Assembly (NCBI GenBank): GCA_002427015.1
Contig: DIPE01000053.1
Location: 26,019-36,914, forward strand
DNA from: Firmicutes bacterium UBA5496
Lineage (GTDB): Bacteria; Bacillota; Proteinivoracia; UBA4975
DNA: 10,896 bases
Direction of reading: 5' to 3'
A model generated the notes under the pieces. That model ran no database searches. It was not told the origin of the DNA and was given only the letters and a program-made list of their open reading frames with translations. Positions within the stretch are counted from its first letter, which is position 1. Each line of letters begins with the position of its first letter. The position numbers and the translations under genes are program-made. Shown here in pieces: positions 6,401 to 10,896 of this stretch.

Positions 6401-7030
6401 TTACGCCTCCCTTTTTGCCGGGGCTGTTTTTTTGCCTGGGCTTTTCTTGCGGGTAAGAGCGTTAATCAAAGCCATCAGTGTTGCCAAGGTAAAGAATGCC
6501 CCCGGAGGCAGGGAAAATATCGTAGCCATTGATACATTCTCGCCCACCAAGTTATAGCCAAATATCGAACCGGCCCCCAGGATCTCCCTGATGCTGCCGA
6601 TGACGGTAAGGCTGAGAGTAAAGCCCAAACCGATTGCCAGGCCGTCCAAGATGGATTTGCCCACTGAATGCTTAGAGGCATAGGCCTCAGCCCGGCCAAG
6701 GATAATGCAGTTGACCACAATCAAGGGCAGGAAGATGCCAAGGGCTTCATACAGGGGATAGACATATGCCTCCATCAGCATGGAAATGATGGTGACAAAA
6801 GTAGAGATGATGACAATATAACTGGGTATGCGCACCTGGCTGGGAATGACATTCTTGAGGGCGGCGACCACAGCATTGGAGCCAATGAGCACTGCCGTGG
6901 TAGCTAGGCCCATGCCGATGCCGTTAATAGCCAAAGTGGTAATGGCCAGAGTAGGACACATGCCCAGAACCAAGCGAAAAGTCGGGTTTTCCAGAAATAT
7001 GCCCCGCTTTAATTCTTTAAGGATTGACAT
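6401..7030 (-). CDS. rnfE: Rnf complex subunit RnfE (integral membrane)
   Basis: RnfE is a six-helix membrane subunit that pairs with RnfA in opposite orientation; together they hold a [2Fe-2S] cluster inside the membrane through conserved cysteines (family knowledge). The 209-residue protein has the expected motifs LVLGMCPTLAIT (C25) and LPLIVVNCIILGRAEAYAS (C108), and a basic C-terminal tail. The ATG at 7030 is chosen because AGGAGG lies eight bases upstream (7044-7039); an in-frame GTG at 7039 overlaps that site. It follows rnfG by 12 bases, and rnfA starts 3 bases after its stop. Length and motifs are normal, so the membrane core appears intact. Confidence 0.95.
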   Translation of the reverse strand: MSILKELKRGIFLENPTFRLVLGMCPTLAITTLAINGIGMGLATTAVLIGSNAVVAALKNVIPSQVRIPSYIVIISTFVTIISMLMEAYVYPLYEALGIFLPLIVVNCIILGRAEAYASKHSVGKSILDGLAIGLGFTLSLTVIGSIREILGAGSIFGYNLVGENVSMATIFSLPPGAFFTLATLMALINALTRKKSPGKKTAPAKREA

Positions 7031-7042
7031 TGCTTCCACCTC

Positions 7043-8455
7043 CTAATGGCCTGTGCCGGAATTGGGTCCGGCTTTTATGGCGTTGATGATTGCATCCAAC
7101 ATGCCCTGGGAGGAATAGGAAGCGCCGCTGACCAAATCCACATCCAGGGTCTGGCCAGCTTCAATGGCAGCGCTCAGCTGGCTGAAGGCCGCTCCGGCCA
7201 CCTCAGGCGTATCGCCGTGGGCCAGGACCTGCACTGAGCCAATCCGCCCATCTTTCATGGTAAAGCTTACCCGAATGGGCTCCCGGCTGAAACCTTCTGC
7301 CTCACCTGTATAATTTCCGTCAGGCAAAAGGCTTAGATCCAATACACCTTCAGAGCGAAGGGCATTTTTGACAGCCTCAACCAGACCCTGGCTGGAGAAG
7401 GTAGCGCCGCTGACCAAATCCACATCCAGGCTCTGTTCCTGTTTTATTGCAGCAATAATGGTTTCAAAAGCAGGTACCCCAACATCAGGACTGTCATCCT
7501 GGCTGATAATTGTAATATCGGTAATTTTGCCGCCGGCAACAGTAACTTCCACTGTAATATCACTGCTGTAACCCCTGGCAGCGCCGGTGTATTTCCCAGG
7601 AAGCAGGCTGCTGATGTCAATGGGGATGGCTGGTCCCTCGCCGCCAAACTCTGCCAAAGCATTGCGCACTGCCGCCTTAATTCCCTCGGAGGACATAGTG
7701 GCGCCGGAAACGCTGTCTACTTCAACAGTTTGCTGGTCAAGCATCGCCTGGGGAATCTTCGCGATTGCAGGGTCAGAGACATTGGGGCTCTCCTTGTGGC
7801 TGACGATTTCCACATCAGTGAGCTTGCCACCGGCAAAAGTAACCTTGACAGTAATGTCGCCGCCAAAGCCACGGCCAGTGCCGGTGTAAACCCCATCGGG
7901 GACTTGAGCGAAATCGATGCTGGTGTCTTCTACCAGGCCAGCATAAGCGCCGACAAATTGAACGGCCTTGCGCACACTGCCGATTACCGCCATGGAGGAG
8001 GAAGTGGCTCCGGAGATGGCATCCACATCTTCACCTGCGGCAATGGGAGATTCCAGGCCCTTGCCCACAAATTGATCCAGGTAGCCTTTTTCAGCAACTT
8101 TGCTGCCCAAGCCGGGAGTCTCGGAATGGCTGAACACCAGGACACCGGTGACGCTGGCCTGGGAGTCCAGACCTACCAGAATGTCAATCCCGGCGGAACT
8201 GTAACCCTGCCCTGTCAGCCGCACCACATAACCAACAAGCTCATCATTTTTCAAGGCTTGCCAGAGGGCAAGTTCGGTTCCCTCCTGGGGGATAAATTCA
8301 TCGGCAGCGATTACCTGAGCCAAGGTCTCATACAATCGTTTTTCGGAGTTGGCAGCGATGGTGTCCTTAGTCAGCATATTCACCCCGGCCAACAAGCCAG
8401 CGGAAATGGCTGAAATCAGGCCAAGGACAATAATCATCTTTGCGGTTGTATTCAC
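7043..8455 (-). CDS. rnfG: RnfG-type subunit with four tandem FMN-binding domains
   Basis: RnfG (NqrC homologue) has one N-terminal membrane anchor and an outside-facing domain carrying FMN bound to a threonine in an SGAT motif (family knowledge). Usual RnfG proteins are about 180-220 residues; this one is 470. After the anchor (about 7-26) comes a canonical RnfG domain with GLGSKV and SGATSSS (T151). Three more FMN_bind-type domains follow, each opening with a YTG...G pattern and ending in SGA[T/S]xSS: T253, T352 and S446. The fourth has serine in place of the flavin-bearing threonine. Domains 3 and 4 share an exact 28-base stretch, pointing to internal duplication. The GTG start at 8455 has GGAGGTGA just upstream and overlaps the rnfD stop. 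A string of three or four covalent flavins could carry electrons beyond the membrane complex (inference). The position between rnfD and rnfE is the normal one for rnfG. Confidence 0.93.
   Translation of the reverse strand: MNTTAKMIIVLGLISAISAGLLAGVNMLTKDTIAANSEKRLYETLAQVIAADEFIPQEGTELALWQALKNDELVGYVVRLTGQGYSSAGIDILVGLDSQASVTGVLVFSHSETPGLGSKVAEKGYLDQFVGKGLESPIAAGEDVDAISGATSSSMAVIGSVRKAVQFVGAYAGLVEDTSIDFAQVPDGVYTGTGRGFGGDITVKVTFAGGKLTDVEIVSHKESPNVSDPAIAKIPQAMLDQQTVEVDSVSGATMSSEGIKAAVRNALAEFGGEGPAIPIDISSLLPGKYTGAARGYSSDITVEVTVAGGKITDITIISQDDSPDVGVPAFETIIAAIKQEQSLDVDLVSGATFSSQGLVEAVKNALRSEGVLDLSLLPDGNYTGEAEGFSREPIRVSFTMKDGRIGSVQVLAHGDTPEVAGAAFSQLSAAIEAGQTLDVDLVSGASYSSQGMLDAIINAIKAGPNSGTGH
7121..7148. 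repeat. 28-bp direct repeat in rnfG, copy B (domain 4)
   Basis: Second copy of the 28-base sequence at 7403-7430. It spans the DVDLVSGA stretch of the fourth domain. The base after the alanine codon differs from copy A, so copy B encodes SGAS and copy A encodes SGAT. Confidence 0.85.
7403..7430. repeat. 28-bp direct repeat in rnfG, copy A (domain 3)
   Basis: Identical over 28 bases to positions 7121-7148. It encodes the flavinylation-motif region of the third FMN-binding domain. The two copies are 282 bases apart, exactly 94 codons, the period of the protein repeat. Near-exact identity over wobble positions suggests recent duplication or gene conversion. Confidence 0.85.
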
Positions 8456-9402
8456 GACACCTTCACCTCCCCGAAGGTTTTAGGCACAGTGAAACGATCA
8501 ATCAGAGGAACCAAAGCATTCATAAAGAGAATGGCATAAGTGACGCCTTCCGGGGCGCTGGCAAATTTACGCACAAATATGGTTATTAACCCGCAGCCAA
8601 TGCCAAAGATCAGGCGCCCATTTTTAGTGGTGGGAGAAGTGACCATATCTGTGGCCATAAACACCGCCCCAAAGAGAAGGCCCCCCGCCAGCAAATTAAA
8701 GGCAACATCCTGGATGGAAAACTGGCTGCTGAAAAAGGCGAAGAAAGCAGCGGCGCCAAGGTAGCCCACGGGTATGCGCCAGTCAATATGCCCTTTAAGC
8801 AGCAAATAAAGTCCGCCGATGATAATAGCCAGGGCGGAAGTTTCCCCCAGACAGCCGCCGGTATTGCCTAGAAACATTTCTAAGAGAGTGTTGTCAGCGC
8901 CGCCCAGAGGCGTGGCGCCTGTAATTAAATCGGCAAACCAATTATCCAGGCCCAGGGGCGTGCTCCAAGTGGTCATAATTGCCGGCCAGGCCATAAAGAC
9001 AAAGGCCCTGGCTGCAAGAGCCGGGTTGAAAATATTATTGCCAATGCCCCCATAGGCCTGCTTGGCCAAGAGAATTGCCACTGCATTGGCGATGACCACC
9101 AGCCACAGGGGCGCTGCCGGCGGCATGATCAAGGCAACCAGCAAACCGGTGACAGCGGCGCTGCCGTCCCGGATGACGCCCGCGGATTTCAGGCCTTTGT
9201 GACGAATTGCCATAAAGACCCCTTCAATAATCATTGCGGAAGCCATAGAAACTACAAGCAAAGTAAGGGCCTTAAGGCCAAAGTAAAGAATTGAAATCAA
9301 AGAAACCGGGATGAGGGCGATTACTACATCCCACATAATGCTGCTGACAGACTTTCCCCCCAGAATGTGAGGAGATGGGCCTGTTAAGAATTTATCCGAC
9401 AT
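8452..9402 (-). CDS. rnfD: Rnf complex subunit RnfD (membrane flavoprotein)
   Basis: RnfD is a multi-spanning membrane subunit, homologous to NqrB, that holds a covalent FMN and forms part of the ion pathway (family knowledge). The 316-residue protein starts MSDKFLTGPSPHI, typical of the family. It contains GGIGNNIFNPALAARAF (about 118-134) and the flavinylation motif DLITGATPL, where T164 is the expected FMN-bearing threonine. Most of the chain is hydrophobic membrane segments. The ATG at 9402 is chosen because GGGAGGG sits just upstream (9415-9409); a GTG at 9420 would lie upstream of that site. The stop overlaps the GTG start of rnfG (GTGA), which implies translational coupling. Flavin attachment would need an ApbE-type flavin transferase, which is not in this window. 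Confidence 0.95.
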   Translation of the reverse strand: MSDKFLTGPSPHILGGKSVSSIMWDVVIALIPVSLISILYFGLKALTLLVVSMASAMIIEGVFMAIRHKGLKSAGVIRDGSAAVTGLLVALIMPPAAPLWLVVIANAVAILLAKQAYGGIGNNIFNPALAARAFVFMAWPAIMTTWSTPLGLDNWFADLITGATPLGGADNTLLEMFLGNTGGCLGETSALAIIIGGLYLLLKGHIDWRIPVGYLGAAAFFAFFSSQFSIQDVAFNLLAGGLLFGAVFMATDMVTSPTTKNGRLIFGIGCGLITIFVRKFASAPEGVTYAILFMNALVPLIDRFTVPKTFGEVKVS

Positions 9403-9422
9403 AATTATCCCTCCCTGCACAG

Positions 9423-10697
9423 CTACTTGCGGCGCCGACGCTTAATTCTGTTCTTGGCCGTCTGAATATATTTGACAATGGGAATCCTGGACGGACAGAC
9501 ATAAGAACAGCAGCCGCACTCGATACAATTAAACAGATGAAGCTGCTCGGCCAGATCAAGTTTAGCTTTTCTGGAATATAGAGCCAAGTAATTGGGCAAA
9601 AGTTTTTGCGGACAGGCATCAACACAACTGGCACAGCGAATGCAGGTGCTCTCTTCATATTCCCTGGCCTCTTTGACCGTAAAGGCCAGGATGCCGGAAG
9701 TGCCCTTGGTTACAGGGGAATTCAGGTCGGCAACCGCCTTGCCCATCATGGGGCCGCCATTGACAACCTTGACCGCGTCGGCAGTCAGTCCCCCGCAAAA
9801 ATCGATGAGTTCTGCAATGGGTGTCCCCAGGCGCACCCTGACATTTTTGGGCTCAGCAACACCCCTGCCGGATACCGTCACCACTCTGTCCAGGAGCGGC
9901 CGGCCCAGGTTAACCGCCTGCTGCACGGCAACAGCAGTGGCCACATTGCTGACGACAATGCCAAGGTCCAGAGGCAAGCCCCCAACTGGCACTTCTTTAC
10001 CCGTCAGGGTTTTAATAAGCTGACGCTCACCGCCCTGGGGATAACGCACCGGCACCGACACCACACTGATATTGTCCAACTCCCGGGTCAAATCAGTGAT
10101 CGCAGCAATGGCATCGGGTTTGTTTGCCTCGATGCCGATGATGGCAGTCTTGGCGCCGCAGGCCTCCATTAACAGCTTAACGCCTTCTACAAGCTCTTGC
10201 CCGTGCTCCAGCATAAGCCTATGGTCGGTGGTGAGAAAGGGTTCGCATTCGGCGCCGTTTAAGATAAGAGTGCTGACGCTTTTGCCCTCAGGAGGAGTCA
10301 GTTTTACATGGGTGGGGAATGTTGCCCCGCCCATGCCCACAATCCCCGCCTCACGAATGAGCTGACGGAGCTCGGCAGGAGAAGAGTAAGTCTTTTTTTG
10401 CCCGCTAAAGCCTGAATTGTCCAGATCAGTGAGAATATCAATGCCTTCAGCATCTACAGCAGTTACCTCGCCGGCAACGCTGGCAATAATTGGCGCCGCC
10501 ACAAAGGCATCGGTATCAGCGATTTTTTGTCCTACAGCAACCTTATCTCCTACTACCACTAACGGGCTGCAGGGGGGCCCTAAGTGTTGCGTCAACAATA
10601 GCCGCACTTTCTTGGGCAGGGGCATCTCCACGATTGCCTTATCTGCAGTCAATTCCTTGTTATAATTAGGATGGATACCCCCGGGAAATCTTTTCAA
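9423..10697 (-). CDS. rnfC: Rnf complex subunit RnfC (NADH/FMN and Fe-S subunit)
   Basis: RnfC is the peripheral subunit of the Rnf complex on the cytoplasmic face. It carries FMN and two [4Fe-4S] clusters and exchanges electrons with NAD(H) (family knowledge). The protein is about 424 residues, normal for the shorter Gram-positive RnfC. It opens with FPGGIHPNYNK and a barrel-sandwich region, then the glycine-rich nucleotide/FMN loop GIVGMGGATFP (about 118-128) and NGAECEPFLTTDHR (about 147). Near the C-terminus are two cysteine clusters: C352-x2-C355-x2-C358-x3-C362 and C391-x2-C394-x2-C397-x3-C401. All eight ligands for two [4Fe-4S] clusters are present. The tail is strongly basic (RIKRRRRK). 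The TTG start at 10697 is chosen for its AGGGG site; GTG at 10706 would add three residues. It is the first gene of the rnf block, as in other rnfCDGEAB operons. rnfD starts 20 bases after its stop. Confidence 0.95.
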   Translation of the reverse strand: MKRFPGGIHPNYNKELTADKAIVEMPLPKKVRLLLTQHLGPPCSPLVVVGDKVAVGQKIADTDAFVAAPIIASVAGEVTAVDAEGIDILTDLDNSGFSGQKKTYSSPAELRQLIREAGIVGMGGATFPTHVKLTPPEGKSVSTLILNGAECEPFLTTDHRLMLEHGQELVEGVKLLMEACGAKTAIIGIEANKPDAIAAITDLTRELDNISVVSVPVRYPQGGERQLIKTLTGKEVPVGGLPLDLGIVVSNVATAVAVQQAVNLGRPLLDRVVTVSGRGVAEPKNVRVRLGTPIAELIDFCGGLTADAVKVVNGGPMMGKAVADLNSPVTKGTSGILAFTVKEAREYEESTCIRCASCVDACPQKLLPNYLALYSRKAKLDLAEQLHLFNCIECGCCSYVCPSRIPIVKYIQTAKNRIKRRRRK

Positions 10698-10705
10698 ATA
10701 AATCA

Positions 10706-10710
10706 CCCCT
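10706..10710 (-). promoter_or_regulatory. Shine-Dalgarno that decides the rnfC start
   Basis: The minus strand reads AGGGG here, followed by eight bases and then TTG at 10697. An in-frame GTG at 10706 overlaps this site and so has no ribosome binding site of its own at a usable distance. This favours the TTG start for rnfC. Confidence 0.5.
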
Positions 10711-10721
10711 TACTAATTATG

Positions 10722-10750
10722 ATTATAAACAGCCGCCCGAAAAATGAAAG
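10722..10750 (-). promoter_or_regulatory. tentative sigma-A-type promoter for the rnf operon
   Basis: On the minus strand a perfect TATAAT (10727 down to 10722) lies in the gap between the upstream enzyme gene and rnfC. Seventeen bases further upstream is CTTTCA (10750 down to 10745), only a 3 of 6 match to TTGACA. Transcription would start near 10715 and leave a leader of about 15-20 bases before rnfC. The -10 is convincing by eye and the -35 is weak. AT-rich gaps can hold such a motif by chance. Confidence 0.4.
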
Positions 10751-10753
10751 AGT

Positions 10754-10896
10754 CTATTTGAGCAAACTGGCGCCGGGGATACCGGGTTTGGTCATCTCCT
10801 GGGGATTAAGGATGATATCCAATTCCTCTTCGGTTAGTATTCCCTTTTCCAGGACAATTTCCCGAATGGGCCGGCCTGTGGTAATGGCCTCTTTGG
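10754..10896 (-). CDS. C-terminal end of an aspartate ammonia-lyase / class II fumarase family enzyme (partial)
   Basis: The last 46 codons of a gene that enters from the right edge, ending in TAG. The visible protein includes IREIVLEKGILTEEELD and a segment LNPQEMTKPGIPG. This pattern is the small C-terminal domain of the aspartase/fumarase superfamily, in which the C-terminal region closes the active site (family knowledge). Aspartase and class II fumarase cannot be told apart from this tail, but the 'LTEEELD..L.P..MT.PG' form is common in both, so no gene symbol is given. The enzyme would release ammonia from aspartate or interconvert fumarate and malate in the cytoplasm. No hairpin follows the stop codon, and rnfC begins less than 60 bases further on, so read-through into the rnf genes is possible. 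Confidence 0.75.
   Translation of the reverse strand, partial: KEAITTGRPIREIVLEKGILTEEELDIILNPQEMTKPGIPGASLLK

Noticed and set aside
7730..8413. Long plus-strand open frame (227 codons) opposite rnfG
   Set aside because: It lies wholly antisense to a well-supported rnfG, has no recognisable motif, and no clear ribosome site. It is explained by the codon bias of the real gene.
1..10896. CRISPR array, tRNA, rRNA, insertion sequence or phage genes
   Set aside because: No repeat-spacer pattern, RNA gene, transposase motif or terminal inverted repeats were seen; coding is nearly continuous.

Overview
All sixteen recognisable protein genes in this window lie on the minus strand, so transcription runs from high to low coordinates. 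The window holds two joined blocks. The right half is a complete rnfCDGEAB set, encoding the membrane ferredoxin:NAD+ oxidoreductase that pumps Na+ or H+. The left half is a run of Mrp/Mbh-type cation/proton antiporter genes: mrpE, mrpF, mrpG, an mbhD-like DUF4040 gene, an mrpC-like gene, mrpD, and two further MrpD/NuoL/M/N-type antiporter subunits. The last of these runs off the left edge. At the right edge is the C-terminus of an aspartase/fumarase-family enzyme. By gene order (C-D-G-E-A-B) and strong Shine-Dalgarno sites, the DNA looks like an anaerobic member of the Bacillota (Clostridia-like or related), with roughly half GC by eye. I cannot name the species.

Layout in transcription order: 10754-10896 end of an aspA/fumC-like gene; 10707-10753 short gap with a tentative promoter; 5525-10697 rnfC, rnfD, rnfG, rnfE, rnfA, rnfB; 5448-5524 intergenic gap with a perfect 11-bp hairpin and a G8 tract; 1-5447 the antiporter genes. 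Genes are packed with gaps of a few to about 20 bases or with 4-8 base start/stop overlaps. The only larger gap after the rnfC start is the 77 bases between rnfB and mrpE, so the region reads as one operon of about 10.7 kb or more, or two closely coupled ones. No stretch over 300 bases lacks a gene.

How the parts could work together (inference): Rnf couples ferredoxin/NAD redox chemistry to a Na+ or H+ gradient, and an Mrp-like module exchanges Na+ for H+. Making both from one transcript would link redox energy to both ions.

Several parts depart from standard. RnfB is cut off just after its first [4Fe-4S] motif and lacks the ferredoxin domains normally used for electron entry. RnfG carries four tandem FMN-binding domains instead of one. 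The antiporter block follows Mbh gene order but lacks a separate mrpB and most of mbhE, and a short MbhE-like N-terminal piece seems joined to MrpC. MrpE is short. Three large antiporter-type subunits stand in series. Together these suggest a modified Rnf-Mrp energy-conserving system, possibly a physical supercomplex. Sequence to the left of the window is needed to see whether a ferredoxin, hydrogenase or other electron-input module completes it.
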